Assembly: GCF_019799965.1 (NCBI RefSeq)
Contig: NZ_JABGCJ010000009.1
Span: 1-64,000, forward strand
Direction of reading: 5' to 3'
Source: Modestobacter italicus
Lineage (GTDB): Bacteria; Actinomycetota; Actinomycetes; Mycobacteriales; Geodermatophilaceae
DNA length: 64,000 nt
The position numbers and the translations under genes are program-made. Shown piece after piece: positions 40,783 to 49,330 of the stretch. The notes beneath the pieces were generated by a model, which did no database searches, had not been told where the DNA came from, and worked only from the letters and a program-made list of their open reading frames with translations. Numbering within the stretch: position 1 is the stretch's first letter; the number at the start of each line of letters is the position of its first letter.

Positions 40783-40817
40783 CCCCGGGGTCAGGTCCTC
40801 CGGCAGCACCTGACCCC
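40777..40817 (+). terminator. Three-armed terminator after tatB
   Basis: ACCTGACCCCGGGGTCAGGT (40777-40796) is a perfect palindrome that includes the tatB stop. A third arm ACCTGACCCC lies at 40808-40817. The middle arm (40787-40796) can pair with either side; the loop-bearing form uses the third arm with an 11-nt loop. Confidence 0.7.
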
Positions 40818-40910
40818 GCCGTCATCGGACGCCGCGGCGGAGGCGCTGGACACCTCTGCCGTCGGTGGGCAGACTCCGCGCACCGACCTGTCGACGCCCG
40901 GGGGTGCCGC

Positions 40911-41537
40911 ATGGCGCGTGAGACGACCTACGTGACACCGTCGGTGGTCTGGTGGCTCCGGGGGCTGGTCACCGTGCTCGGGGTCGCCGGCGCGGTCGCG
41001 GGGCCGGTCTACGCGATCAACGGCGCCACCCAGGCAGGTGCCGCCGTCCGGGTGCCGGTCGAGCTGGCCGTCGGCGCTGTCGACGTGCCCGGGCTGCCCG
41101 ACGGCGCCCTGGTGACCGGGCTGGACGGGGGGCGGGCGGCGGAGCTGTCGGCCTGGTACTCCACCGTGGGCGAGCAGCTGCTGGCCCGCGGCGACGCCGC
41201 CGTCCTCGGCCTGGCCGCCGGCGTCGCGGCCTGGCTGCTGCGCCCTGTGCTGGCCTCGATCGCCGCCGGGCACGCGTTCGAGCCCGGCAACGCCCGGCGG
41301 GTGGCCGGCCTGGCCGTGCTGGTGGTGCTGGCAGTCGGCATCGGTCCGCTGCTGCCGCAGCTGGCCTCGCTCGCCGTCCTGGACCGGCTCGGGCAGATCG
41401 GACCGGACAGCGCGTTCGTCCCCGGGGTGACCCTCACCGTCGTCCCGGCACTGCTGGGCGGCGTCCTGCTGCTCGTGCTCGCCGAGGTCTTCCGGCAAGG
41501 GGAGGGGACCAGCTGGGACGTCGAGGAGCTGGTGTGA
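40911..41537 (+). CDS. DUF2975-like membrane protein
   Basis: 208 residues with four membrane helices (about 15-37, 90-112, 128-148, 164-188) and a beta-like outer segment (VRVPVELAVGAVDVPGLPDG). The C-terminal LAEVFRQGEGTSWDVEELV fits the end of DUF2975 proteins, where a small helix-turn-helix gene usually follows; here it does not, and the next gene converges. Function is unknown. ATG 40911 is a clear start (MARETTYVTPSVVW). Confidence 0.65.
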   Translation: MARETTYVTPSVVWWLRGLVTVLGVAGAVAGPVYAINGATQAGAAVRVPVELAVGAVDVPGLPDGALVTGLDGGRAAELSAWYSTVGEQLLARGDAAVLGLAAGVAAWLLRPVLASIAAGHAFEPGNARRVAGLAVLVVLAVGIGPLLPQLASLAVLDRLGQIGPDSAFVPGVTLTVVPALLGGVLLLVLAEVFRQGEGTSWDVEELV

Positions 41538-41552
41538 CCCACCCGGACGCAG

Positions 41553-41587
41553 CAGCGGCGGGACACCCGTGGGGTGACCCGCCGCTG
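41553..41587. terminator. Bidirectional hairpin between DUF2975 gene and mrp
   Basis: CAGCGGCGGG (41553-41562) pairs with CCCGCCGCTG (41578-41587); inside, CACCC and GGGTG extend the stem. It lies between convergent stops. Confidence 0.7.
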
Positions 41588-41603
41588 TCGTCCGAGCTGG
41601 TGA

Positions 41604-42764
41604 CTACCGCTTGACCGGGGTGAGCCCCAGCGACATGCCGGACAGGCCGCGCGACCGGACGGCGAGCCCGTCGGCGATCTTCGACAGCGACTGCGCGGCC
41701 GGGGCGTCGGGCTCCGCGAGCACGATCGGCGCACCGGCGTCACCGGCCTCGCGGAGCCGGGTGTCCAGCGGGATCTGGCCGAGCAGCGGCACCCGGGCGC
41801 CGAGGGTCTTGGTCAGCGCGTCGGAAACGGCCTCGCCACCGCCGGAGCCGAACACCTCCATCCGGGAGCCGTCGGGCAGCTCCAGCCAGGACATGTTCTC
41901 GATGACGCCGACCACCTGCTGGTGGGTCTGGGTCGCGATCGCGCCGGCCCGCTCGGCCACCTCGGCGGCGGCCAGCTGCGGCGTGGTGACCACCAGGATC
42001 TCGGCGTTGGGCACCAGCTGGGCGATGGAGATGGCCACGTCACCCGTGCCCGGGGGCAGGTCGAGCAGCAGCACGTCCAGGTCGCCCCACCACACGTCGG
42101 CGAGGAACTGCTGCAGCGCGCGGTGCAGCATCGGGCCACGCCACACCACGGGGGTGTTGCCCGGGGTGAACATGCCGATGGAGATGACCTTCACGCCGTA
42201 GGACTGCGGCGGCATGATCATGTTGTCGACCTGGGTGGGCTTGTCGTCCACGCCGAGCATGCGGGGCACCGAGTGGCCGTAGATGTCGGCGTCCACGACG
42301 CCGACCGACAGGCCCTTCTTCGCCATCGCGGCGGCCAGGTTGACCGTGACGCTGGACTTGCCGACCCCGCCCTTGCCGGAGGCGACCGCGTAGACGCGGG
42401 TCAGCGAGCCGGGCTGGGCGAAGGGGATGACCGGCTCGGCGCTGTCGCCGCCGCGCACGGTCTTGCGCAGCTCGGTGCGCTGCTCGTCGCTCATCACGTC
42501 CAGGCCGACCTGGACGGCGGTGACGCCGGGGACGGCGCCGACGGCCTGGGTGACGCGGTTGGTGATGGTCTCGCGCATCGGGCAGCCGGCGACGGTCAGG
42601 TAGACCTCGACGCGCACGGCGCCCGGGTCGCCGCCGACGCCGATCTGCACGTCCTTGACCATGCCCAGCTCGGGCAGCGGACGGTTGATCTCCGGGTCCT
42701 GCACCGTCGCCAGGGCCGCGTTCACGGCGTCCAGCGCCGGTGATCCGGTCAGCGTGTCGGACAT
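41604..42764 (-). CDS. mrp: Mrp/NBP35-type iron-sulfur carrier ATPase
   Basis: 386 residues. N-terminal MIP18-like domain (VQDPEINRPLPELGMVKDVQ; VYLTVAGCPMRETI), then the deviant Walker A ASGKGGVGKSSVTVNLAAAM, VDADIYGHSVPRMLG, WRGPMLHRALQQFL and DLPPGTGDVAISIAQ. Mrp carries Fe-S clusters to apoproteins. It is the counterpart of Rv1229c in the sigE region. ATG 42764 has AAGGAG 10 nt upstream on the minus strand. Transcribed toward the DUF2975 gene. Confidence 0.94.
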   Translation of the reverse strand: MSDTLTGSPALDAVNAALATVQDPEINRPLPELGMVKDVQIGVGGDPGAVRVEVYLTVAGCPMRETITNRVTQAVGAVPGVTAVQVGLDVMSDEQRTELRKTVRGGDSAEPVIPFAQPGSLTRVYAVASGKGGVGKSSVTVNLAAAMAKKGLSVGVVDADIYGHSVPRMLGVDDKPTQVDNMIMPPQSYGVKVISIGMFTPGNTPVVWRGPMLHRALQQFLADVWWGDLDVLLLDLPPGTGDVAISIAQLVPNAEILVVTTPQLAAAEVAERAGAIATQTHQQVVGVIENMSWLELPDGSRMEVFGSGGGEAVSDALTKTLGARVPLLGQIPLDTRLREAGDAGAPIVLAEPDAPAAQSLSKIADGLAVRSRGLSGMSLGLTPVKR

Positions 42765-42902
42765 GCGGATGTGTCTCCTTCGACGGGGAGCTCGCGGGTA
42801 CCGGGCCCATGGTGGGGCCCGCGCGCGGGCGCCCCTCACTGTACGGCGGCCCGGGACACCGGCCCGGGCCAGCGGGTGTGAGCCCGGCCAACCCCGGGAC
42901 TC

Positions 42903-42908
42903 TAGGGT
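42903..42908 (+). promoter_or_regulatory. -10 element of azlC (leaderless)
   Basis: TAGGGT ends 6 nt before GTG 42915. Confidence 0.5.
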
Positions 42909-42914
42909 CCCCTC

Positions 42915-43607
42915 GTGCCGTCCGACGCCCGCAGCGCGACCCTGCGCGACGCGATCGGTCTCGGGGTGGCCGTGGGCCTGTACGGCGTCGCGTTCGGTGC
43001 GGCCGCCGCCGGTGCCGGGCTGGACACCTGGCAGGCGGTGACCCTGTCGGCGCTGATGTTCACCGGCGCCTCGCAGTTCGCGCTGGTGGGGGTCCTCGGC
43101 GCCGGCGGGGGTGCGTTCGCGGCGGTGGGCAGCGCGCTGCTGCTGGGCACCCGGAACACGGTCTACGGCGTGCGGCTCGCCCCCATGCTGGCGCCCCGCG
43201 GGCTGCTCCGCCGGGCCGGCGCCGCGCACTGGGTGATCGACGAGACGACGGCGATGGCGGTCGCGGCGCCCGACCGGGAGCTGGGCCGGCTGGCTTTCTG
43301 GGTCACCGGCGCGACCATCTACCTCGGCTGGAACGTGACCACGCTGATCGGCTCGCTGGGTGCCGCCGCGCTGGGTGCGACCGCGCAGGCCGCGCTGGAC
43401 GCGATCGTGCCCGCCGCCTTCCTGGCCCTGCTCTGGCCCCGGCTGCGGCGCACCGCCCGCGAGCCCTGGGTGCAGCGCCGGGTCGCTCTCGGCGGGGCGG
43501 TGGTCGCGCTGGCGCTGACCCCGTTCGTGCCGGCCGGGGTGCAGGTGGTGCTGGCCGTGGTCGCGGTCGCGCTGGCCGGCCGGCCGCGGACGGCGGCGAC
43601 CCCGTGA
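42915..43607 (+). CDS. azlC: AzlC-family branched-chain amino acid exporter, large subunit
   Basis: 230 residues with six to seven helices. FGAAAAGAGLDTWQAVTLSA, FTGASQFALVGVLGAGGGAF and the block GTRNTVYGVRLAPML are typical of AzlC/YgaZ, which exports branched-chain amino acids with AzlD/YgaH. The GTG start lies 6 nt behind TAGGGT. The azlD gene overlaps its stop. Confidence 0.92.
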   Translation: MPSDARSATLRDAIGLGVAVGLYGVAFGAAAAGAGLDTWQAVTLSALMFTGASQFALVGVLGAGGGAFAAVGSALLLGTRNTVYGVRLAPMLAPRGLLRRAGAAHWVIDETTAMAVAAPDRELGRLAFWVTGATIYLGWNVTTLIGSLGAAALGATAQAALDAIVPAAFLALLWPRLRRTAREPWVQRRVALGGAVVALALTPFVPAGVQVVLAVVAVALAGRPRTAATP

Positions 43608-43921
43608 GCAGCGGGACGCTGTGGGCGGTGGTGCTGGTCGGCTCGCTGGGCTGCTACCTGCTGAAGCTGACCGGGCTGTCGGTGCCGGCGGCCTGGGTGG
43701 AGCGGCCCTGGGTCACCCGGGTGGTGGAGTTCGTGCCGGCGGCGCTGCTGGCCGCGCTGGTCGCCGTCCAGGCCGCGACGTCGGGGCGGGACCTGGTCGT
43801 CGACGGCCGGCTGGTCGGGCTGGCGGTGGCCGCGCTCGCCCTGGCGTTGCGGGCGCCGTTCATCGTCGTCCTGGCGCTGGCCGGCGCAGCCGGGGCATTG
43901 GTGCACGTCCTCACCGGCTGA
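43604..43921 (+). CDS. azlD: AzlD-family small exporter subunit
   Basis: 105 residues and four helices (LWAVVLVGSLGCYLLKLTGL at the start; VEFVPAALLAALVAVQAATS). This is the usual AzlD partner. The GTG overlaps the azlC stop (GTGA, 43604-43607), so the subunits are coupled. Confidence 0.9.
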   Translation: MSSGTLWAVVLVGSLGCYLLKLTGLSVPAAWVERPWVTRVVEFVPAALLAALVAVQAATSGRDLVVDGRLVGLAVAALALALRAPFIVVLALAGAAGALVHVLTG

Positions 43922-43933
43922 CCCCGGACGCGA

Positions 43934-43968
43934 CGACGGCCGCGACCCCGGAGGGGCCACGGCCGTCG
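43934..43968. terminator. Bidirectional hairpin between azlD and the MFS gene
   Basis: CGACGGCCG (43934-43942) pairs with CGGCCGTCG (43960-43968); within the loop CCCC-GGA-GGGG forms a second stem. Confidence 0.7.
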
Positions 43969-43984
43969 GCGGGCGAGGAGCGCG

Positions 43985-45562
43985 TCAGTGCGCGAGCGGC
44001 AGCTGTGCCTCGGACTCCAGCCGCTCGGCGCTGGTGGTGGTCTTCAGCGGCTTCTCCCTGATGAACAGCACGACCACCAGCGCGAGCGCGGCCAGCGGGG
44101 TGGCGATCAGGAACAGCTCGGCGGTCGCGTTGCCGTAGGCGTCCTGCACCAGGGTCTGCACCTCCGGCGGGAGCGACGAGGTGTCCGGCGCCGCGGCGTG
44201 CCCGCCGCCGGCCGACGAGCCGCTGCCGAGGACCGCCAGGTCCTCGGCCACGCTGCTGGCGAGCACCGCGCCGAGCGCGCTGACCCCGATGGTGCCGCCC
44301 AGGCTGCGGAAGAACGACAGCACCGAGGTGGCCGAGCCCAGCTCGCGGGCGGGGACGTCGTTCTGCGCGGCGAGCACCAGGTTCTGCATGAGCAGACCGA
44401 CGCCGACGCCCAGCACCGCCATGAACGTGCCGAGCACCCAGATCGAGGTCTGCGCGTCGATGGTGGCCAGCAGGCCGAAGCCGACTGTCATCAGCACGCC
44501 ACCGGCGACCAGGTAGCGCTTCCAGACGCCGGTCTTGGTGATCAGCGCACCGGCGACCGTGGAGGAGACCAGCAGGCCCGCGATCATCGGCAGCGAGAGC
44601 AGACCGGCCTCGGTCGGGGAGTAGCCGAGCGACACCTGGAAGTACTGGGACAGGAAGACCGTCCCGCCGAACATCGCCACGCCGACCAGGGCGCTGGCGA
44701 CGACGGTGAGGGTGACGGTGCGGTTGCGGAAGATGCCCAGCGGGATGACGGGCTCGGCGACCCGGGACTCCACCCACACGGCGAGCGCCAGCAGCGCCAA
44801 CGAACCGCCGACCATCAGCGCGGTCGGCCCGGAGAGCCAGTCGAACTCGGTGCCGGCCAGGGTGACCCAGATGAGCAGCAGGCTGATGCCGCCGGTGATC
44901 AGCAGGGCGCCGAGCCAGTCGACGTGCACGTCGCGGCGGCGGACGGCGGGCAGCTTCAGCGTCTTCTGCAGCAGGAGGATCGACAGCAGCGCGAACGGCA
45001 CGCCGATGAAGAAGCACCAGCGCCAGCCGAGCCACGAGGTGTCGACGATGACGCCGCCGATCAGCGGGCCGGCGACGGTGGCGACGGCGAAGACCGCGCC
45101 GAAGATGCCGGCGTAGCGGCCGAGCTCGCGCGGCGGGATCATCGCCGCCATCACGATCTGGACCAGTGCGGTCAGACCGCCGGCGCCCAGGCCCTGGATC
45201 ACCCGGGCGACGATCAGCGTGGTGGTGTCCTGGCTGAGGCCGGCGACCAGCGAGCCGATCACGAACAGCGCGAGCGAGAGCTGGACCAGCAGCTTCTGGC
45301 TCACCAGGTCGGCGAGCTTGCCCCACAGCGGCACCGACGCGGTCATCGCCAGCAGCTCGGCGGTGACCACCCAGGTGTAGATGCTCTGGCTGCCCTCGAG
45401 CTCGGCGATGATCGTCGGGAGGGCGTTGGAGACGACGGTCGCGGCCAGGATGGACACGAAGATGCCCATCATCAGCCCGGAGAGGGCCTGGAGGACCTCC
45501 CGTCGGCTCATCCGGGGGCCGGGTGTCTGCTCCGCCGCGGTGGGGGTGTCGGTCGTGCTCAT
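43985..45562 (-). CDS. DHA2-type MFS drug exporter
   Basis: 525 residues, 14 helices. DHA2 motifs: LWGKLADLVSQKLLVQLSLA (motif A), RVIQGLGAGGLTALVQIVMA (motif B) and GPLIGGVIVDTSWLGWRWCFF (motif C). It should expel a cationic or amphipathic drug by proton antiport. ATG 45562 has AGGAG just upstream. It lies 44 bp downstream of the TetR gene on the same strand, so the repressor and exporter form one operon controlled by the palindromes in front of the TetR gene. Confidence 0.93.
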   Translation of the reverse strand: MSTTDTPTAAEQTPGPRMSRREVLQALSGLMMGIFVSILAATVVSNALPTIIAELEGSQSIYTWVVTAELLAMTASVPLWGKLADLVSQKLLVQLSLALFVIGSLVAGLSQDTTTLIVARVIQGLGAGGLTALVQIVMAAMIPPRELGRYAGIFGAVFAVATVAGPLIGGVIVDTSWLGWRWCFFIGVPFALLSILLLQKTLKLPAVRRRDVHVDWLGALLITGGISLLLIWVTLAGTEFDWLSGPTALMVGGSLALLALAVWVESRVAEPVIPLGIFRNRTVTLTVVASALVGVAMFGGTVFLSQYFQVSLGYSPTEAGLLSLPMIAGLLVSSTVAGALITKTGVWKRYLVAGGVLMTVGFGLLATIDAQTSIWVLGTFMAVLGVGVGLLMQNLVLAAQNDVPARELGSATSVLSFFRSLGGTIGVSALGAVLASSVAEDLAVLGSGSSAGGGHAAAPDTSSLPPEVQTLVQDAYGNATAELFLIATPLAALALVVVLFIREKPLKTTTSAERLESEAQLPLAH

Positions 45563-45606
45563 CGTGCTCCTGTCGGTGTGGTCTGCTGTCGCCGGGACGG
45601 CGGCGG

Positions 45607-46215
45607 TCAGTGGCTCGGGACGGCCGAGGGCAGGCCGGCGACGAGCGTGTCGAGGGCCTCGTCGGCGAGGTCGGTCAGCGGGGTGGCGCCGCCCTGGGCG
45701 TGCCAGCGCATCAGGCTGACCCGCAGGGCGGCGGAGACGACGGCGCCGACCAGCGCCGGCCCGAGGTCGGCGTCGACGTCCTGGCCGGTGCGCTCGGCCA
45801 CGGCGAGGGCGAGGTCGCGCTCGTCGGTGGCGATCGTCTCCAGCAGCCGGGGCAGCAGTGCGGGCGTGCTGGTGAACACGGTCATCCGGGTGCGCAGCTG
45901 CTCGGGGTCGGCGGACGCCGCAGCGAGGTCCTCGCGGATCGCGGTGCGCAGGGCTGTCAGGGGCTCCCGGTCGGCCGGCTGGGCGCGCAACCGGGTGGAC
46001 AGCCGGGGCTGGTCGGGCCCGCCGGGCTCCAGCAGCGCCTCCTCCTTGCTGGAGAAGTGGTTGAAGAAGGTGCGGTAGGAGACGTCGGCTGCGCCGGCGA
46101 TCGCCTCGACCGTGACGTGCTCCCAGCCGCGCTCGGCTGCCAGCCGGAGTGCGGCGTCGGCCAGCGCGGCCCGGGTGTCGGCCTTCTTCCGCTCGCGCAG
46201 CCCTCGCTCGATCAC
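45607..46215 (-). CDS. TetR-family repressor of the MFS exporter
   Basis: 202 residues from GTG 46215 (MIERGLRERKKADTRAALAD). The DNA-binding domain reads VTVEAIAGAADVSYRTFFNHF at about 38-58; the C-terminal ligand domain is variable. It heads an operon with the DHA2 exporter and should repress both until a ligand binds. Two near-perfect TTGCAC-N3-GTGCAA palindromes start 22 bp upstream of its GTG and are the likely operator. A longer reading to 46251 would run into the operator. Confidence 0.9.
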   Translation of the reverse strand: MIERGLRERKKADTRAALADAALRLAAERGWEHVTVEAIAGAADVSYRTFFNHFSSKEEALLEPGGPDQPRLSTRLRAQPADREPLTALRTAIREDLAAASADPEQLRTRMTVFTSTPALLPRLLETIATDERDLALAVAERTGQDVDADLGPALVGAVVSAALRVSLMRWHAQGGATPLTDLADEALDTLVAGLPSAVPSH

Positions 46216-46236
46216 GGGGAGAGCATGCGCCGCTCG

Positions 46237-46268
46237 TTGCACACCGTGCAAGATTGCCCACTGTGCAA
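46237..46268. promoter_or_regulatory. Double palindromic operator of the TetR/MFS operon
   Basis: TTGCACACCGTGCAA (46237-46251) is a perfect inverted repeat with 3-bp centre. TTGCCCACTGTGCAA (46254-46268) is a second copy with one arm mismatch. The two centres are 17 bp apart, which places two dimers near each other as in QacR-like binding. It lies between the TetR gene and the divergent membrane gene and may control both. Confidence 0.7.
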
Positions 46269-46329
46269 CGCGTCACCGCACGGCGCGGCTGCCCCCGCGG
46301 GCCGCCCGGCACCGGCAGCATCGGGACGC

Positions 46330-46968
46330 GTGATCACCCGGACCGGCGAGCGGAGGACCCAGGCCGCCCCGCTGGCGTCCAGCGCCGCCGCCGGGGTGCT
46401 CGCTGGGGTCGCGGCGAAGGCCGGGGACGAGTCGGGTTGGCGGTGGGCCGCCGACCTGGGCAGCTACCCCGCCGCCTGGGTGCTCGTCGTGGCGTTGATC
46501 GGCTGGCGGGCGCCGTTGCCCCGGGCGGCCGCGCTCCGCAGCGGCCTGTTCTTCGCCACCATGACCGTGGCCTACTACGGCTGGGCCGCACTGGTCCTCG
46601 GTTTCTCGGGGCAAGCGGACCTGCTGGTCATCTGGCTGCTCCTCTCGGCCACCGCCGTGCCCGCGACCGGCGTGGCCGTGCACTGGGCGACCCGGCACAC
46701 CGGCTGGCTGCCCGGGGCGCTGCTCGGCGTCCCGGCCGGCCTGGTGCTGGGCAGCGGCGGCGCCCGGCAGACCTGGCTGGCCTGGCAGGACGGCGCCCTG
46801 TCGATGGCCGGTCGCCCGGTGCAGACACTCGCCGAGGTGGTCACCGTGCTCGTGCTGGTCCTCCTGCTGCCGCGGGACCACCGCACCCGGCTCTGGGCTG
46901 CCGCGTGCGCCGTCCCGGCCACCTGGCTCGCGCCGCAGGTGCTCGACCTGCTGCACCGGTTCGTCTGA
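46330..46968 (+). CDS. Membrane protein of unknown function
   Basis: 212 residues with six to seven helices (AAAGVLAGVAAKAGDESGWR; YPAAWVLVVALIGW; LRSGLFFATMTVAYYGWAAL; ADLLVIWLLLSATAVPATGV). The layout resembles the small DUF6518-like membrane proteins of actinobacteria, but I am not sure. GTG 46330 (MITRTGERRTQAAP) is the best start; the frame is open further upstream into the TetR operator. It is divergent from the TetR gene and 11 bp upstream of the P-loop kinase gene. Confidence 0.6.
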   Translation: MITRTGERRTQAAPLASSAAAGVLAGVAAKAGDESGWRWAADLGSYPAAWVLVVALIGWRAPLPRAAALRSGLFFATMTVAYYGWAALVLGFSGQADLLVIWLLLSATAVPATGVAVHWATRHTGWLPGALLGVPAGLVLGSGGARQTWLAWQDGALSMAGRPVQTLAEVVTVLVLVLLLPRDHRTRLWAAACAVPATWLAPQVLDLLHRFV

Positions 46969-46979
46969 GCGGAGCGGAC

Positions 46980-47477
46980 GTGCTCATCGTGGTCGGCGGG
47001 CTGCCCGGGGTCGGCAAGACGACCGTCGCCCGTGCGGTGGCCGGCGAGCTGCGCGCGGCGCACCTGCGGATCGACGCCTTCGAGGTCGCGCTGCTGCGGC
47101 AGGGTCTGGTGCCCGCCCCGGACGACGTCGGCGCCCACGGCTACGAGCTCGCCCTGACCGCCGCCGACACCTGCCTCACCGCGGGCACCGACGTGCTGGT
47201 CGACGCGGTGTTCGACGTGGCCGCGGCCCGGCGGCCGTTCCGCGACCTGGCCGCCCGGCACGGCATCGGGGTGCACTGGCTGCGGCTGATCTGCACCGAC
47301 CCGGCCGAGCACCGGCGCCGGGTCGAGGAGCGCACCGCCGACCTGCCGGGGCACACCGTCCCGACGTGGGAGCAGGTGCGCGCTCGGCGGCTCGACCAGT
47401 GGCACGAGCGGCACACCGTGGTCGACACCGCCACCGGCGACCCGGTCGCCGCCGTCCTCAGCGCGCTGGGTCGCTGA
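46980..47477 (+). CDS. P-loop kinase-like protein
   Basis: 165 residues. VLIVVGGLPGVGKTTVARAV is a Walker A loop at the N-terminus; LRIDAFEVALLRQG and DVLVDAVFDVAAARRPFRDL follow, then WLRLICTDPAEHRRRVEERT with the Arg-rich lid. This is the AAA_33/zeta-like small kinase fold that phosphorylates small molecules. The substrate is unknown. GTG 46980 begins MLIVVGGLPG. Its 3' end overlaps the DUF1003 gene tail to tail by 20 bp. Confidence 0.82.
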   Translation: MLIVVGGLPGVGKTTVARAVAGELRAAHLRIDAFEVALLRQGLVPAPDDVGAHGYELALTAADTCLTAGTDVLVDAVFDVAAARRPFRDLAARHGIGVHWLRLICTDPAEHRRRVEERTADLPGHTVPTWEQVRARRLDQWHERHTVVDTATGDPVAAVLSALGR

Positions 47478-48012
47478 GCCCCTCGGCGGCCTCGCGCCGC
47501 TTCTTGGACTTCTTCTTCCGCTCGCCGCCCTCGCCGTCGCCATCGTCGGGGAGCAGCCGGTTCAGCTCGCCACGGATGAAGTCACGCGTGGCCAGCTCGC
47601 CCACCGACACCCGCAGCGAGGCCAGCTCGCGGGCCAGGTACTCGGTGTCGGCACGGGTCTGCGCCGCCCGGTTGCGGTCCTCCTCGGCCTGCACCCGGTC
47701 GCGGTCGGCCTGCCGGTTCTGCGCGAGCAGGATCAGTGGCGCGGCGTAGGCGGCCTGGGTGGAGAACGCCAGGTTGAGCAGGATGAAGGGGTAGGGGTCC
47801 CAGCGCAGGTTGACCGCCACCACGTTCAGCACGATCCAGACGATCACGATGACCGTCTGCACGGCGAGGAAGCGGCCGGTGCCCAGGAACCGGGCGATCC
47901 CCTCGGCGAACTTGCCCACCGCGTCGGGGTCCAGCCGCAGGAAGCTGCCGATCCCACGGGCGCCGCGCGGCTGGTCCAGGCGCAGGTCGGCGCGACGGGT
48001 GTCCTCAGCCAC
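47458..48012 (-). CDS. DUF1003 membrane protein
   Basis: 184 residues from GTG 48012 (MAEDTRRADLRLDQPRGARG). Two helices (VQTVIVIVWIVLNVVAV and the DUF1003 hallmark YPFILLNLAFSTQAAYAAPL) are followed by LILLAQNRQADRDRVQAEED, a coiled coil, and a Lys-rich tail. The GTG overlaps the stop of the MgtE-N/CBS gene; a GTG at 48027 is also possible. The same pair occurs as Rv1231c-Rv1232c downstream of mrp in mycobacteria. The function, perhaps in metal handling, is unproven. Confidence 0.9.
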   Translation of the reverse strand: MAEDTRRADLRLDQPRGARGIGSFLRLDPDAVGKFAEGIARFLGTGRFLAVQTVIVIVWIVLNVVAVNLRWDPYPFILLNLAFSTQAAYAAPLILLAQNRQADRDRVQAEEDRNRAAQTRADTEYLARELASLRVSVGELATRDFIRGELNRLLPDDGDGEGGERKKKSKKRREAAEGLSDPAR

Positions 48013-49243
48013 GACGGGACCGCTCACGCCAGTCGTCGGGCAGCAGGTGGTCCAGCACGTCGTCCACGCTCACCGCGCCGACCAGTCGGCCCTGGGCGTC
48101 GACCACCGGGGCGGCCACCAGGTTGTAGGTGGCGAAGTAGCGGGTGACCTCGGCCAGCGGTGCCTCCGGGCGCAGCGGGTCCAGGTCGTCGAGCACGCCG
48201 CTGACCAGTGTCGAGGGTGGTTCGCGGAGCAGTCGCTGGATGTGCGCCAGCCCCAGGTACCGCCCGGTCGGCGTGGCCGAGGGCGGCCGGCAGACGTAGA
48301 CCTGGCTGGCCAGCGCGGGGGAGAGCTCAGGGGTGCGTACCCGGGCGAGCGCCTCGGCGATCGTCGCGTCGGGGGAGAGGATCACCGGCTCGCTGGTCAT
48401 GATCCCGCCGGCGGTGTCCTCGGAGTACTTGAGCAGCTGGCGCACCGGCTCGGCCTCGTCTGGCTCCATCAGCTCCAGCAGCCGGTCCCGGTCCAGGGTG
48501 GACAGCTCGGCCAGCAGGTCGGCGGCGTCGTCGGGGTCCATCTCCTCCAGGACGTCGGCGGCCCGTCGCTCCTCGAGGGTGCCCAGGATGGTGATCTGCT
48601 CGGCCTCGGGCAGCTCGCCGAGGACGTCGGCCAGCCGCGGGTCGTCCATCGCCTCGGCGACCTCGTGCCGCCGCTTGATCGGCAGCTCCTGCAGCGCGTG
48701 CGCGGCGTCGGCGGCGTTCAGCTCGCGGTAGGTGGCGATCAGCGTCTCGGCGCTCTGCCCGGTCTCCGGCAGCGCCAGCCCGCCGACCTCGTCCCAGGCC
48801 AGCTGGTGCAGCTGCCCGCGGCGGCCGAGCCGGCCCGGCTCCTGCACGGCCAGCCGGGACAGCACCCAGTCGCCGGTCCGGGTCTGCTCGATGGCGGCGT
48901 CGACGACGGTGGCCGGCCGGCCGCCGTCCTCGATGGTCACCCGGCGGTCCAGCAGTTCGCCCAGCACCAGGGTCTCCCCGGCGCGCTGTTCGAACCGCTT
49001 GAGGTTCACCGTGCCGGAGGCGAGCATCACCGAGGTCGCGTCGAGGCCGGTGACCCGGCCCATCGGGCAGAAGATCCGCCGGCGGGCGACGACCTCGACG
49101 ATCAGGCCGAGCGCGCGGGGCGCGGCGCTGCCCACCCGCAGGGCGACGAGCACGTCGCGGACCTTGCCGACCCGGTCGCCGTTGGGGTCGAAGACGGTCA
49201 GCCCGGCGATCCGGGAGACGTAGGCCCTGGTCACCGTGGTCAC
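48005..49243 (-). CDS. PRC-barrel/MgtE-N/CBS protein (no channel domain)
   Basis: 412 residues, fully soluble. An N-terminal PRC-barrel-like beta domain (VSRIAGLTVFDPNGDRVGKV; a second copy near 95-170) is followed by the MgtE N-terminal superhelix (LQELPIKRRHEVAEAMDDPR; EEMDPDDAADLLAELSTLDR) and two CBS motifs (GGIMTSEPVILSPDATIAEA; YFATYNLVAAPVVDAQGRLV). MgtE's membrane channel part is absent, as in Rv1232c. It may sense Mg2+ or nucleotides and act on the coupled DUF1003 protein. GTG 49243 has AGGAGG upstream on the minus strand. Confidence 0.9.
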   Translation of the reverse strand: MTTVTRAYVSRIAGLTVFDPNGDRVGKVRDVLVALRVGSAAPRALGLIVEVVARRRIFCPMGRVTGLDATSVMLASGTVNLKRFEQRAGETLVLGELLDRRVTIEDGGRPATVVDAAIEQTRTGDWVLSRLAVQEPGRLGRRGQLHQLAWDEVGGLALPETGQSAETLIATYRELNAADAAHALQELPIKRRHEVAEAMDDPRLADVLGELPEAEQITILGTLEERRAADVLEEMDPDDAADLLAELSTLDRDRLLELMEPDEAEPVRQLLKYSEDTAGGIMTSEPVILSPDATIAEALARVRTPELSPALASQVYVCRPPSATPTGRYLGLAHIQRLLREPPSTLVSGVLDDLDPLRPEAPLAEVTRYFATYNLVAAPVVDAQGRLVGAVSVDDVLDHLLPDDWRERSRRG

Positions 49244-49330
49244 GGGACCTCCTCGCGCGCGCTCGTCGGCCAGGGGACCGGGCAGCTGGGTGGACGGCGA
49301 CCTCACCAGCGCGGTCGCCGGGGCTGAGGC

